Assembly: GCA_029718625.1 (NCBI GenBank)
Contig: CM056378.1
Coordinates: 63,759,027-63,823,026, forward strand
Direction of reading: 5' to 3'
DNA length: 64,000 bases
Source: Synaphobranchus kaupii
Taxonomy: Eukaryota; Chordata; Actinopteri; Anguilliformes; Synaphobranchidae
Shown: one piece after another, positions 13,736 to 28,600 of the stretch
Numbering within the stretch: position 1 is the stretch's first letter
Layout of the letters: every line of letters starts with the position of its first letter
Position numbers and translations under genes: made by a program
Notes under the pieces: model-generated
The model's input: the letters and a program-made list of their open reading frames with translations, nothing else
The model's database searches: none
Told to the model about the DNA's origin: nothing

Positions 13736-16700
13736 TCAGCAGGGATAGTCAGTATTACAGCCACAGTCAGCAATTCCAGTCAGGATTACCACCACAGTCA
13801 GTCCTGACCCAGTCAGGATTGCTGCCACAGTCAGCCCTGCCATGGTCAGGATTACAGCCACAGTCAACACAGTCACAGTCATGAATTGCAGCCACAGCCA
13901 CAGAATTGCAGCCACAGTCGGCTCTGACACAGTCAGGATTGCAGCCATTGTCAGCCCTGACACGGTCATGATTGCAGCCACAGTCGGACCTGACACGGTC
14001 AGGATTGCAGCCACAGTCGGCCCTGACACGGTCAGGATTGCAGCCACAGTCGGCCCTGACACAGTCATGATTACAGCCACAGTCGGCCCTGACACGGTCA
14101 GGATTGCAGCCACAGTCGGCCCTGACACGGTCATGATTGCAGCCACAGTCAGCCCTGACACGGTCAGGATTGCAGCCAGTCGGCCCTGACAAGGTCAGGA
14201 TTGCAGCCACAGTCGGCCCTGAGACGGTCAGGATTGCAGGCACAGTCGGCCCTGACATGGTCAGGATTGCAGGCACAGTCGGCCCTGACACGGTCAGGAG
14301 TACAGTCACAGTCAGCACAGACACAGGGTGGATTACAGCCACAGTCAGCACTGACACAGTCAGGATTACAGCCACAGTCAGCACAGACACGGTCAGGATT
14401 GCAGCCACATTCAGCCCTGACACGGTCAGGAGTACAGTCAAAGTCAGCACTGACAGTCAGGATTACAGCCACAGTCAACCCTGACACAGTCAGTACTACA
14501 GCCATAGTCAGAAATGACACGGTCAGGAGTACAGTCAAAGTCAGCACTGACACAGTGTGGATTACAGCCTCAGTCAGCACTGACAGTCAGGATTGCAGCC
14601 ACAGTCAGCAATGACAGTCAGTATTACAGCCACAGTCATCCCTAACAATCAGGATTACAGCCACATTCAGCCCTGACAGTCAGGATTGCAGCCACATTCA
14701 GCCCTGACACAGTCAGGATTGAAGCCACAGTCAGCCCTGACACGGTCATGATTGCAGCCACAGTCGGCCCTGACACGGTCAGGATTGCAGCAACAGTCGG
14801 CCCTGACACGGTCAGGATTGCAGCCACAGTCGGCCGTGACACGGTCAGGATTGCAGCCAGTCGGCCCTGACACGGTCAGGATTGCAGCCACAGTCGGCCC
14901 TGACACGGTCAGGATTGCAGCCACAGTCGGCCCTGACATGGTCAGGATTGCAGCCAATCGGCCCTGAGACGGTCAGGGATTGCAGGCACAGTCGGCCCTG
15001 ACACGGTCAGGATTGCAGGGACAGTCGGCCCTGACACGGTCATGAGTACAGTCACAGTCAGCACAGACAGAGGGTGGATTACAGCCACAGTCAGCACTGA
15101 CACAGTCAGGATTACCGCCACAGTCAGCACAGACACGGTCAGGATTGCAGCCACATTCAGCCCTGACACGGTCAGGAGTACAGTCACAGTCAGCACTGAC
15201 AGTCAGGATTACAGCCACAGTCAACCCTGACACAGTCAGTACTACGGCCATAGTCAGAAATGACACAGTCTGGAGTACAGTCAAAGTCAGCACTGACACA
15301 GTGTGGATTACAGCCTCAGTCAGCACTCACAGTCAGTATTACAGCCACAGTCAGCAATGACAGTCAGTATTACAGCCACAGTCAGCCCTAACAATCAGGA
15401 TTACAGCCACATTCAGCCCTGACACGGTCAGGAGTACAGTCAAAGTCAGCACTGACAGTCAGGATTACAGCCACAGTCAACCCTGACACAGTCAGTACTA
15501 CAGCCATAGTCAGAAATGACACGGTCAGGAGTACAGTCAAAGTCAGCACTGACACAGTGTGGATTACAGCCTCAGTCAGCACTGACAGTCAGGATTGCAG
15601 CCACAGTCAGCAATGACAGTCAGTATTACAGCCACAGTCAGCCCTAACAATCAGGATTACAGCCACATTCAGCCCTGACAGTCAGGATTGCAGCCACATT
15701 CAGCCCTGACACAGTCAGGATTGAAGCCACAGTCAGCCCTGACACGGTCATGATTGCAGCCACAGTCGGCCCTGACACGGTCAGGATTGCCGCCACAATC
15801 GGCCCTGACAAGGTCAGAATTGCAGCCACAGTCGGCCCTGACACAGTCAGGATTGCAGCCACAGTCGGCCCTGACACGGTCAGGATTGCCGCCACAATCG
15901 GCCCTGACAAGGTCAGAATTGCAGCCACAGTCGGCCCTGACACAGTCAGGATTGCAGCCATTGTCAGCCCTGACACGGTCATGATTGCAGCACAGTCGCC
16001 CTGACACGGTCAGGATTGCAGCCACAGTCGGCCCTGACACGGTCAGGATTGCAGCCAATTGGCCCTGAGACGGTCAGGATTGCAGGCACAGTCGGCCCTG
16101 ACACGGTCAGGATTGCAGGCACAGTCGGCCCTGACACGGTCATGAGTACAGTCACAGTCAGCACAGACAGAGGGTGGATTACAGCCACAGTCAGCACTGA
16201 CACAGTCAGGATTACAGCCACAGTCAGCACAGACACGGTCAGGATTGCAGCCACATTCAGCCCTGACACGGTCAGGAGTACAGTCACAGTCAGCACTGAC
16301 AGTCAGGATTACAGCCACAGTCAACCCTGACACAGTCAGTACTACAGCCATAGTCAGAAATGACACAGTCTGGAGTACAGTCAAAGTCAGCACTGACACA
16401 GTGTGGATTACAGCCTCAGTCAGCACTGACAGTCAGTATTACAGCCACAGTCAGCAATGACAGTCAGTATTACAGCCACAGTCAGCAATGACAGTCAGTA
16501 TTACAGCCACAGTCAGCCCTAACAATCAGGATTACAGCCACATTCAGCCCTGACAGTCAGGATTGCAGCCACATTCAGCCCTGACACAGTCAGGATTGAA
16601 GCCACAGTCAGCCCTGACACGGTCATGATTGCAGCCACAGTCGGCCCTGACACGGTCAGGATTGCAGCCACAGCGGCCCTGACACGGTCAGGATTGCCGC

Positions 16701-16969
16701 CACAGTTGGCCCTGACAAGGTCAGAATTGCAGCCACAGTCGGCCCTGACACAGTCAGCATTGCAGCCAATGTCAGCCCTGACACGGTCATGATTGCAGCC
16801 ACAGTCGGCCCTGACACGGTCAGGATTGCAGCCATAGTCGGCCCTGACACGGTCAGGATTGCAGCCACAGTCGGCCCTGACACGGTCAGCATTGCAGCCA
16901 ATGTCAGCCCTGACACGGTCAGGATTGCAGCCACAGTCGGCCCTGACACGGTCAGGATTGCAGCCAGAG

Positions 16970-19900
16970 TCGGCCCTGACACAGTCAGGATTGCAGCCAG
17001 AGTCGGCAGTGACACGGTCGGGATTGCAGCCAGAGTCGGCAGTGACACGGTCGGGATTGCAGCCAGAGTCGGGCATTGACACGTTCGGGATTGCAACAAG
17101 AGTCGGCAGTGACACGGTCGGGATTGCAGCCAGAGTTGGCATTGACACGTTCGGGATTGCAGCAAGAGCCGGCAGTGACACGGTCGGGATTGCAGCCAGA
17201 GTCGGCAGTGACACGGTCGGGATTGCAGCCAGAGTCGGCAGTGACGGTCGGGATTACAGCCAGAGTTGGCAGTGACAGTCGGGATTACAGCCAGAGTCGG
17301 CAGTGACGGTCAGGGTTACAGCCAGAGTCGGCAGTGACAGTCCGGGTTACAGCCAAAGTCGGCAGTGACGGTCAGGGTTACAGCCAGAGTTGGCAGTGAC
17401 GGTCGGCATTACAGCCACAGTCAGCAGGGATAGTCAGTATTACAGCCACAGTCAGCAATTCCAGTCAGGATTACCACCACAGTCAGTCCTGACCCAGTCA
17501 GGATTGCTGCCACAGTCAGCCCTTGCCATGGTCAGGATTACAGCCACTGTCAACACAGTCACAGTCATGATTTCAGCCACAGTCAGCACAGACAAAGTCA
17601 GGATTGCAGCCACAGTCAGCACAGACAAAGTCAGGATTGCAGCCACATTAGCCCTGACACAGTCAGGATTGCAGCCCCAGTCGGCCCTGACACAGTCAGG
17701 ATTGCAGCCACAGTCGGCCCTGACACGGTCGGGATTGCAGCCAGAGATGGCAATGAAACGGTCGGGATTGCAGCCAGAGTCGGCAGTGACACGGTCGGGA
17801 TTGCAGCCAGAGTCGGCAGTGACACGGTCGGGATTGCAGCCAGAGTCGGCATTGACACGTTCGGGATTGCAGCCAGAGTCTGCAGTGACACGGTCGGGAT
17901 TGCAGCCAGAGCCGGAGTGACACGGTCGGGATTGCAGCCAGAGTCGGCAGTGACGGTCGGGATTACAGCCAGAGTCGGCAGTGACGGTCGGGATTACAGC
18001 CAGAGTCGGCAGTGACGGTCAGGGTTACAGCCAGAGTCGGCAGTGACGGTCCGGGTTACAGCCAAAGTCGGCAGTGACGGTCAGGGTTACAGCCAGAGTC
18101 GGCAGTGGACGGTCGGGATTACAGCCAGAGTCGCAGTGACGGTCGGATTACAGCCAGAGTCGGCAGTGACGGTCAGATTGCTGCCACAGTCGGCCCTGAC
18201 ACGGTCAGGATTGCCGCCACAATCGGCCCTGACAAGGTCAGAATTGCAGCCACAGTCGGCCCTGACACAGTCAGGATTGCAGCCATTGTCAGCCCTGACA
18301 CGGTCATGATTGCAGCCACAGTCGGCCCTGACACGGTCAGGATTGCAGCCACAGTCGGCCCTGACACGGTCAGGATTGCAGCCACAGTCGGCCCTGACAC
18401 AGTCATGATTACAGCCACAGTCGGCCCTGACACGGTCAGGATTGCAGCCACAGTCGGCCCTGACACGGTCATGATTGCAGCCACAGTCAGCCCTGACACG
18501 GTCAGGATTGCAGCCAGTCGGCCCTGACAAGGTCAGGATTGCAGCCACAGTCGGCCGTGACACAGTCAGGATTGCAGCCAGTCGGCCCTGACAAGGTCAG
18601 GATTGCAGCGACAGTCGGCCCTGAGACGGTCAGGATTGCAGGCACAGTCGGCCCTGACACGGTCAGGATTTGCAGCCACAGTCGGCCCTGACACGGTCAG
18701 CATTGCAGCCAATGTCAGCCCTGACACGGTCAGGATTGCAGCCACAGTCGGCCCTGACACGGTCAGGATTGCAGCCAGAGTCGGCCCTGACACAGTCAGG
18801 ATTGCAGCCAGAGTCGGCAGTGACACGGTCGGGATTGCAGCCAGAGTCGGCAGTGACACGGTCGGGATTGCAGCCAGAGTCGGCATTGACACGTTCGGGA
18901 TTGCAACAAGAGTCGGCAGTGACACGGTCGGGATTGCAGCCAGAGTTGGCATTGACACGTTCGGGATTGCAGCAAGAGCCGGCAGTGACACGGTCGGGAT
19001 TGCAGCCAGAGTCGGCAGTGACACGGTCGGGATTGCAGCCAGAGTCGGGCAGTGACGGTCGGGATTACAGCCAGAGTTGGCAGTGACAGTCGGGATTACA
19101 GCCAGAGTCGGCAGTGACGGTCAGGGTTACAGCCAGAGTCGGCAGTGACAGTCCGGGTTACAGCCAAAGTCGGCAGTGACGGTCAGGGTTACAGCCAGAG
19201 TTGGCAGTGACGGTCGGCATTACAGCCACAGTCAGCAGGGATAGACACAGTCGGCAGTGACACGGTCGGGATTGCAGCCAGAGTCGGCATTGACACGTTC
19301 GGGATTGCAACAAGAGTCGGCAGTGACACGGTCGGGATTGCAGCCAGAGTTGGCATTGACACGTTCGGGATTGCAGCAAGAGCCGGCAGTGACACGGTCG
19401 GGATTGCAGCCAGAGTCGGCAGTGACACGGTCGGGATTGCAGCCAGAGTCGGCAGTGACGGTCGGGATTACAGCCAGAGTTGGCAGTGACAGTCGGGATT
19501 ACAGCCAGAGTCGGCAGTGACGGTCAGGGGTTACAGCCAGAGTCGGCAGTGACAGTCCGGGTTACAGCCAAAGTCGGCAGTGACGGTCAGGGTTACAGCC
19601 AGAGTTGGCAGTGACGGTCGGCATTACAGCCACAGTCAGCAGGGATAGACACAGTCGGCAGTGACACGGTCGGGATTGCAGCCAGAGTCGGCATTGACAC
19701 GGTCGGGATTGCAACAAGAGTCGGCAGTGACACGGTCGGGATTGCAGCCAGAGTTGCATTGACACGTTCGGGATTGCAGCAAGAGCCGGCAGTGACACGG
19801 TCGGGATTGCAGCCAGAGTCGGCAGTGACACGGTCAGGATTGCAGCCACAGTCGGCCCTGACACGGTCATGATTGCAGCCACAGTCAGCCCTGACACGGT

Positions 19901-22380
19901 CAGGATTGCAGCCAGTCGGCCCTGACAAGGTCAGGATTGCAGCCACAGTCGGCCGTGACACAGTCAGGATTGCAGCCAGTCGGCCCTGACAAGGTCAGGA
20001 TTGCAGCCACAGTCGGCCCTGAGACGGTCAGGATTGCAGGCACAGTCGGCCCTGACACGGTCAGGATTGCAGCCACAGTCGGCCCTGACACGGTCAGCAT
20101 TGCAGCCAATGTCAGCCCTGACACGGTCAGGATTGCAGCCACAGTCGGCCCTGACACGGTCAGGATTGCAGCCAGAGTCGGCCCTGACACAGTCAGGATT
20201 GCAGCCAGAGTCGGCAGTGACACGGTCGGGATTGCAGCCAGAGTCGGCAGTGACACGGTCGGGATTGCAGCCAGAGTCGGCATTGACACGTTCGGGATTG
20301 CAACAAGAGTCGGCAGTGACACGGTCGGGATTGCAGCCAGAGTTGGCATTGACACGTTCGGGATTGCAGCAAGAGCCGGCAGTGACACGGTCGGGATTGC
20401 AGCCAGAGTCGGCAGTGACACGGTCGGGATTGCAGCCAGAGTCGGCAGTGACGGTCGGATTACAGCCAGAGTTGGCAGTGACAGTCGGGATTACAGCCAG
20501 AGTCGGCAGTGACGGTCAGGGTTACAGCCAGAGTCGGCAGTGACAGTCGGGTTACAGCCCAAAGTCGGCAGTGACGGTCAGGGTTACAGCCAGAGTTGGC
20601 AGTGACGGTCGGCATTACAGCCACAGTCAGCAGGGATAGTCAGTATTACAGCCACAGTCAGCAATTCCAGTCAGGATTACCACCACAGTCAGTCCTGACC
20701 CAGTCAGGATTGCTGCCACAGTCAGCCCTGCCATGGTCAGGATTACAGCCACAATCAACACAGTCACAGTCATGATTTCAGCCACAGTCAGCACAGACAA
20801 AGTCAGGATTGCAGCCACAGTCAGCACAGACAAAGTCAGGATTGCAGCCACATTAGCCCTGACACAGTCAGGATTGCAGCCCAGTCGGCCCTGACACAGT
20901 CAGGATTGCAGCCACAGTCGGCCCTGACACGGTCGGGATTGCAGCCAGAGATGGCAATGACACGGTCGGGATTGCAGCCAGAGTCGGCCCTTACACGGTC
21001 AGGATTACAGCCAGAGTTGGCGGTGACACGGTCGGGATTGCAGCCAGAGTCGGCAGTGACACGGTCGGGATTGCAGCCAGAGTCGGCAGTGACACGGTCG
21101 GGATTGCAGCCAGAGTCGGCATTGACACGTTCGGGATTGCAGCCAGAGTCTGCAGTGACACGGTCGGGATTGCAGCCAGAGCCGGAGTGACACGGTCGGG
21201 ATTGCAGCCAGAGTTGGCAGTGACGGTCGGGGATTACAGCCAGAGTCGGCAGTGACGGTCGGGATTACAGCCAGAGTCGGCAGGTGACGGTCAGGGTTAC
21301 AGCCAGAGTCAGCAGTGACGGTCCGGGTTACAGCCAAAGTCGGCAGTGACGGTCAGGGTTACAGCCAGAGTCGGCAGTGACGGTCGGGATTACAGCCAGA
21401 GTCGGCAGTGACGGTCGGGATTACAGCCAGAGTCGCAGTGACGGTCAGGATTGCTGCCACAGTCGGCCCTGACACGGTCAGGATTGCCGCCACAATCGGC
21501 CCTGACAAGGTCAGAATTGCAGCCACAGTCCGGCCCTGACACAGGTCAGGATTGCAGCCATTGTCAGCCCTGACACGGTCATGATTGCAGCCACAGTCGG
21601 CCCTGACACGGTCAGGATTGCAGCCACAGTCGGCCCTGACACGGTCAGGATTGCAGCCACAGTCGGCCCTGACACAGTCATGATTACAGCCACAGTCGGC
21701 CCTGACACGGTCAGGATTGCAGCCACAGTCGGCCCTGACACGGTCATGATTGCAGCCACAGTCAGCCCTGACACGGTCAGGATTGCAGCCAGTCGGCCCT
21801 GACAAGGTCAGGATTGCAGCCACAGTCGGCCGTGACACAGTCAGGATTGCAGCCAGTCGGCCCTGACAAGGTCAGGATTGCAGCGACAGTCGGCCCTGAG
21901 ACGGTCAGGATTGCAGGCACAGTCGGCCCTGACACGGTCAGGATTGCAGGCACAGTCGGGCCCTGACACGGTCAGGAGTACAGTCACAGTCAGCACAGAC
22001 ACAGGGTGGATTACAGCCACAGTCAGCACTGACACAGTCAGGATTACAGCCACAGTCAGCACAGACACGGTCAGGATTGCAGCCACATTCAGCCCTGACA
22101 CGGTCAGGAGTACAGTCAAAGTCAGCACTGACAGTCAGGATTACAGCCACAGTCAACCCTGGACACAGTCAGTACTACAGCCATAGTCAGAAATGACACG
22201 GTCAGGAGTACAGTCAAAGTCAGCACTGACACAGTGTGGATTACAGCCTCAGTCAGCACTGACAGTCAGGATTGCAGCCACAGTCAGCAATGGACAGTCA
22301 GTATTACAGCCACAGTCAGCCCTAACAATCAGGATTACAGCCACATTCAGCCTGACAGTCAGGATTGCAGCCACATTAAG
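16970..22380. repeat. Array segment with an excess of single-base insertions and deletions
   Basis: This stretch follows the same subfamily order as 23980-27650 but carries about twenty isolated one-base changes of length, mostly an extra or missing G or C. Examples are near 17070, 18107, 18133, 18146, 18176, 18669, 19047, 19528, 19755, 20456, 20560, 20880, 21229, 21281, 21434, 21530, 21544, 21958, 22161, 22291 and 22351. Such changes are scarce elsewhere in the array. It probably reflects poor consensus quality, although a degenerating block is possible. Confidence 0.7.
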
Positions 22381-22607
22381 CCCTGACACGGTCAGGAGTA
22401 CAGTCACAGTCAGCACTGACAGTCAGGATTACAGCCACAGTCAACCCTGACACAGTCAGTACTACAGCCATAGTCAGAAATGACACGGTCAGGAGTACAG
22501 TCAAAGTCAGCACTGACACAGTGTGGATTACAGCCTCAGTCAGCACTGACAGTCAGTATTACAGCCACAGTCAGCAATGACAGTCAGTATTACAGCCACA
22601 GTCAGCC

Positions 22608-25600
22608 CTAACAATCAGGATTACAGCCACATTCAGCCCTGACAGTCAGGATTGCAGCCACATTCAGCCCTGACACAGTCAGGATTGAAGCCACAGTCAG
22701 CCCTGACACGGTCATGATTGCAGCCACAGTCGGCCCTGACACGGTCAGGATTGCAGCCACAGTCGGCCCTGACACGGTCAGGATTGCCGCCACAGTTGGC
22801 CCTGACAAGGTCAGAATTGCAGCCACAGTCGGCCCTGACACAGTCAGCATTGCAGCCAATGTCAGCCCTGACACGGTCATGATTGTAGCCACAGTCGGCC
22901 CTGACAAGGTCAGGATTGCCACCACAGTCGACCCTGACAAGGTCAGGATTGCAGCCACATTCAGCCCTGACACAGTCAGGATTGAAGCCACAGTCAGCCC
23001 TGACACGGTCAGAATTACAGCGACAGTCAGCATTGACACAGTAAGGACTACAGTCAATCAGCACTAACACAGTGAGGATTGCAGCCACAGTCAGCCCTGA
23101 CACAGTCATGATTGCAGCCACAGTCGGCCCTGACACGGTCAGGATTGCAGCCACAGTGGGCCCTGACACGGTCAGGATTGCAGCCACAGTCGGCCCTGAC
23201 ACGGTCAGGATTGCAGCCACAGTCGGCCCTGACACGGTCAGGATTGCAGCCACAGTCGGCCCTGAGACGGTCAGGATTGCAGGCACAGTCGGCCCTGACA
23301 CGGTCATGATTGCAGCCACAGTCGGCCCTGACACGGTCAGGATTGCAGCCACAGTCGGCCCTGACACGGTCAGGATTGCCGCCACAGTCGGCCCTGACAA
23401 GGTCAGAATTGCAGCCACAGTCGGCCCTGACACGGTCAGGATTGCAGCCACAGTCGGCCCTGACACGGTCAGGATTTGCAGCCAGTCGGCCGTGACACGG
23501 TCAGGATTGCAGCCAGTCGGCCCTGACACGGTTAGGATTGCCGCCACAGTCGACCCTGACAAGGTCAGGATTGCAGCCACAGTCGGCCCTGAGACGGTCA
23601 GGATTGCAGGCACAGTCGGCCCTGACACGGTCAGGATTGCAGGCACAGTCGGCCCTGACACGGTCAGGAGTACAGTCACAGTCAGCACAGACACAGTCAG
23701 GATTACAGCCACAGTCAGCACTGACACAGTCAGGATTACAGCCACAGTCAGCACAGACACGGTCAGGATTGCAGCCACATTCAGCCCTGACACGGTCAGG
23801 AGTACAGTCACAGTCAGCACTGACAGTCAGGATAACAGCCACAGTCAACCCTGACACAGTCAGTACTACAGCCATAGTCAGAAATGACACGGTCAGGAGT
23901 ACAGTCAAAGTCAGCACTGACAGTCAGGATTGCAGCCACAGTCAGCAATGACAGTCAGTATTACAGCCACAGTCAGCCCTAACAATCAGGATTACAGCCA
24001 CATTCAGTCCTGACAGTCAGGATTGCAGCCACATTCAGCCCTGACACAGTCAGGATTGAAGCCACAGTCAGTCCTGACACGGTCATGATTGCAGCCACAG
24101 TCGGCCCTGACACGGTCAGGATTGCAGCCACAGGCGGCCCTGACACGGTCAGGATTGCCGCCACAGTTGGCCCTGACAAGGTCAGAATTGCAGCCACAGT
24201 CGGCCCTGACACAGTCAGCATTGCAGCCAATGTCAGCCCTGACACGGTCATGATTGCAGCCACAGTCGGCCCTGACACGGTCAGGATTGCAGCCATAGTC
24301 GGCCCTGACACGGTCAGGATTGCAGCCACAGTCGGCCCTGACACGGTCAGCATTGCAGCCAATGTCAGCCCTGACACGGTCAGGATTGCAGCCACAGTCG
24401 GCCCTGACACGGTCAGGATTGCAGCCAGAGTCGGCCCTGACACGGTCAGGATTGCAGCCAGAGTCGGCAGTGACACGGTCGGGATTGCAGCCAGAGTCGG
24501 CAGTGACACGGTCGGGATTGCAGCCAGAGTCGGCATTGACACGTTCGGGATTGCAACAAGAGTCGGCAGTGACACGGTCGGGATTGCAGCCAGAGTTGGC
24601 ATTGACACGTTCGGGATTGCAGCAAGAGCCGGCAGTGACACGGTCGGGATTGCAGCCAGAGTCGGCAGTGACACGGTCGGGATTGCAGCCAGAGTCGGCA
24701 GTGACGGTCGGGATTACAGCCAGAGTTGGCAGTGACAGTCGGGATTACAGCCAGAGTCGGCAGTGACGGTCAGGGTTACAGCCAGAGTCGGCAGTGACAG
24801 TCCGGGTTACAGCCAAAGTCGGCAGTGACGGTCAGGGTTACAGCCAGAGTTGGCAGTGACGGTCGGCATTACAGCCACAGTCAGCAGGGATAGTCAGTAT
24901 TACAGCCACAGTCAGCAATTCCAGTCAGGATTACCACCACAGTCAGTCCTGACCCAGTCAGGATTGCTGCCACAGTCAGCCCTGCCATGGTCAGGATTAC
25001 AGCCACAGTCAACACAGTCACAGTCATGATTTCAGCCACAGTCAGCACAGACAAAGTCAGGATTGCAGCCACAGTCAGCACAGACAAAGTCAGGATTGCA
25101 GCCACATTAGCCCTGACACAGTCAGGATTGCAGCCCCAGTCGGCCCTGACACAGTCAGGATTGCAGCCACAGTCGGCCCTGACACGGTCGGGATTGCAGC
25201 CAGAGATGGCAATGACACGGTCGGGATTGCAGCCAGAGTCGGCCCTTACGCGGTCAGGATTACAGCCAGAGTTGGCGGTGACACGGTCGGGATTGCAGCC
25301 AGAGTCGGCAGTGACACGGTCGGGATTGCAGCCAGAGTCGGCAGTGACACGGTCGGGATTGCAGCCAGAGTCGGCATTGACACGTTCGGGATTGCAGCCA
25401 GAGTCTGCAGTGACACGGTCGGGATTGCAGCCAGAGCCGGAGTGACACGGTCGGGATTGCAGCCAGAGTCGGCAGTGACGGTCGGGATTACAGCCAGAGT
25501 CGGCAGTGACGGTCGGGATTACAGCCAGAGTCGGCAGTGACGGTCAGGGTTACAGCCAGAGTCGGCAGTGACGGTCCGGGTTACAGCCAAAGTCGGCAGT

Positions 25601-28600
25601 GACGGTCAGGGTTACAGCCAGAGTCGGCAGTGACGGTCGGGATTACAGCCAGAGTCGGCAGTGACGGTCGGGATTACAGCCAAAGTCGGCAGTGACGGTC
25701 AGGATTGCTGCCACAGTCGGCCCTGACACGGTCAGGATTGCCGCCACAATCGGCCCTGACAAGGTCAGAATTGCAGCCACAGTCGGCCCTGACACAGTCA
25801 GGATTGCAGCCATTGTCAGCCCTGACACGGTCATGATTGCAGCCACAGTCGGCCCTGACACGGTCAGGATTGCAGCCACAGTCGGCCCTGACACGGTCAG
25901 GATTGCAGCCACAGTCGGCCCTGACACAGTCATGATTACAGCCACAGTCGGCCCTGACACGGTCAGGATTGCAGCCACAGTCGGCCCTGACACGGTCATG
26001 ATTGCAGCCACAGTCAGCCCTGACACGGTCAGGATTGCAGCCAGTCGGCCCTGACAAGGTCAGGATTGCAGCCACAGTCGGCCGTGACACAGTCAGGATT
26101 GCAGCCAGTCGGCCCTGACAAGGTCAGGATTGCAGCGACAGTCGGCCCTGAGACGGTCAGGATTGCAGGCACAGTCGGCCCTGACACGGTCAGGATTGCA
26201 GCCACAGTCGGCCCTGACACGGTCAGCATTGCAGCCAATGTCAGCCCTGACACGGTCAGGATTGCAGCCACAGTCGGCCCTGACACGGTCAGGATTGCAG
26301 CCAGAGTCGGCCCTGACACAGTCAGGATTGCAGCCAGAGTCGGCAGTGACACGGTCGGGATTGCAGCCAGAGTCGGCAGTGACACGGTCGGGATTGCAGC
26401 CAGAGTCGGCATTGACACGTTCGGGATTGCAACAAGAGTCGGCAGTGACACGGTCGGGATTGCAGCCAGAGTTGGCATTGACACGTTCGGGATTGCAGCA
26501 AGAGCCGGCAGTGACACGGTCGGGATTGCAGCCAGAGTCGGCAGTGACACGGTCGGGATTGCAGCCAGAGTCGGCAGTGACGGTCGGGATTACAGCCAGA
26601 GTTGGCAGTGACAGTCGGGATTACAGCCAGAGTCGGCAGTGACGGTCAGGGTTACAGCCAGAGTCGGCAGTGACAGTCCGGGTTACAGCCAAAGTCGGCA
26701 GTGACGGTCAGGGTTACAGCCAGAGTTGGCAGTGACGGTCGGCATTACAGCCACAGTCAGCAGGGATAGTCAGTATTACAGCCACAGTCAGCAATTCCAG
26801 TCAGGATTACCACCACAGTCAGTCCTGACCCAGTCAGGATTGCTGCCACAGTCAGCCCTGCCATGGTCAGGATTACAGCCACAGTCAACACAGTCACAGT
26901 CATGATTTCAGCCACAGTCAGCACAGACAAAGTCAGGATTGCAGCCACAGTCAGCACAGACAAAGTCAGGATTGCAGCCACATTAGCCCTGACACAGTCA
27001 GGATTGCAGCCCCAGTCGGCCCTGACACAGTCAGGATTGCAGCCACAGTCGGCCCTGACACGGTCGGGATTGCAGCCAGAGATGGCAGTGACACGGTCGG
27101 GATTGCAGCCAGAGTCGGCCCTGACACGGTCAGGATTGCCGCCACAGTCGACCCTGACAAGGTCAGGATTGCAGCCACAGTCGGCCCTGAGACGGTCAGG
27201 ATTGCAGGCACAGTCGGCCCTGACACGGTCAGGATTGCAGGCACAGTCGGCCCTGACACGGTCAGGAGTACAGTCACAGTCAGCACAGACACAGGGTGGA
27301 TTACAGCCACAGTCAGCACTGACACAGTCAGGATTACAGCCACAGTCAGCACAGACACGGTCAGGATTGCAGCCACATTCAGCCCTGACACGGTCAGGAG
27401 TACAGTCAAAGTCAGCACTGACAGTCAGGATTACAGCCACAGTCAACCCTGACACAGTCAGTACTACAGCCATAGTCAGAAATGACACGGTCAGGAGTAC
27501 AGTCAAAGTCAGCACTGACACAGTGTGGATTACAGCCTCAGTCAGCACTGACAGTCAGGATTGCAGCCACAGTCAGCAATGACAGTCAGTATTACAGCCA
27601 CAGTCAGCCCTAACAATCAGGATTACAGACACATTCAGCCCTGACAGTCAGGATTGCAGCCACATTAAGCCCTGACACGGTCAGGAGTACAGTCACAGTC
27701 AGCACTGACAGTCAGGATTACAGCCACAGTCAACCCTGACACAGTCAGTACTACAGCCATAGTCAGAAATGACACGGTCAGGAGTACAGTCAAAGTCAGC
27801 ACTGACACAGTGTGGATTACAGCCTCAGTCAGCACTGACAGTCAGTATTACAGCCACAGTCAGCAATGACAGTCAGTATTACAGCCACAGTCAGCCCTAA
27901 CAATCAGGATTACAGCCACATTCAGCCCTGACAGTCAGGATTGCAGCCACATTCAGCCCTGACACAGTCAGGATTGAAGCCACAGTCAGCCCTGACACGG
28001 TCATGATTGCAGCCACAGTCGGCCCTGACACGGTCAGGATTGCAGCCACAGTCGGCCCTGACACGGTCAGGATTGCCGCCACAGTTGGCCCTGACAAGGT
28101 CAGAATTGCAGCCACAGTCGGCCCTGACACAGTCAGCATTGCAGCCAATGTCAGCCCTGACACGGTCATGATTGTAGCCACAGTCGGCCCTGACAAGGTC
28201 AGGATTGCCACCACAGTCGACCCTGACAAGGTCAGGATTGCAGCCACATTCAGCCCTGACACAGTCAGGATTGAAGCCACAGTCAGCCCTGACACGGTCA
28301 GAATTACAGCGACAGTCAGCATTGACACGGTAAGGACTACAGTCAATCAGCACTAACACAGTGAGGATTGCAGCCACAGTCAGCCCTGACACAGTCATGA
28401 TTGCAGCCACAGTCGGCCCTGACACGGTCAGGATTGCAGCCACAGTGGGCCCTGACACGGTCAGGATTGCAGCCACAGTCGGCCCTGACACGGTCAGGAT
28501 TGCAGCCACAGTCGGCCCTGACACGGTCAGGATTGCAGCCACAGTCGGCCCTGAGACGGTCAGGATTGCAGGCACAGTCGGCCCTGACACGGTCATGATT

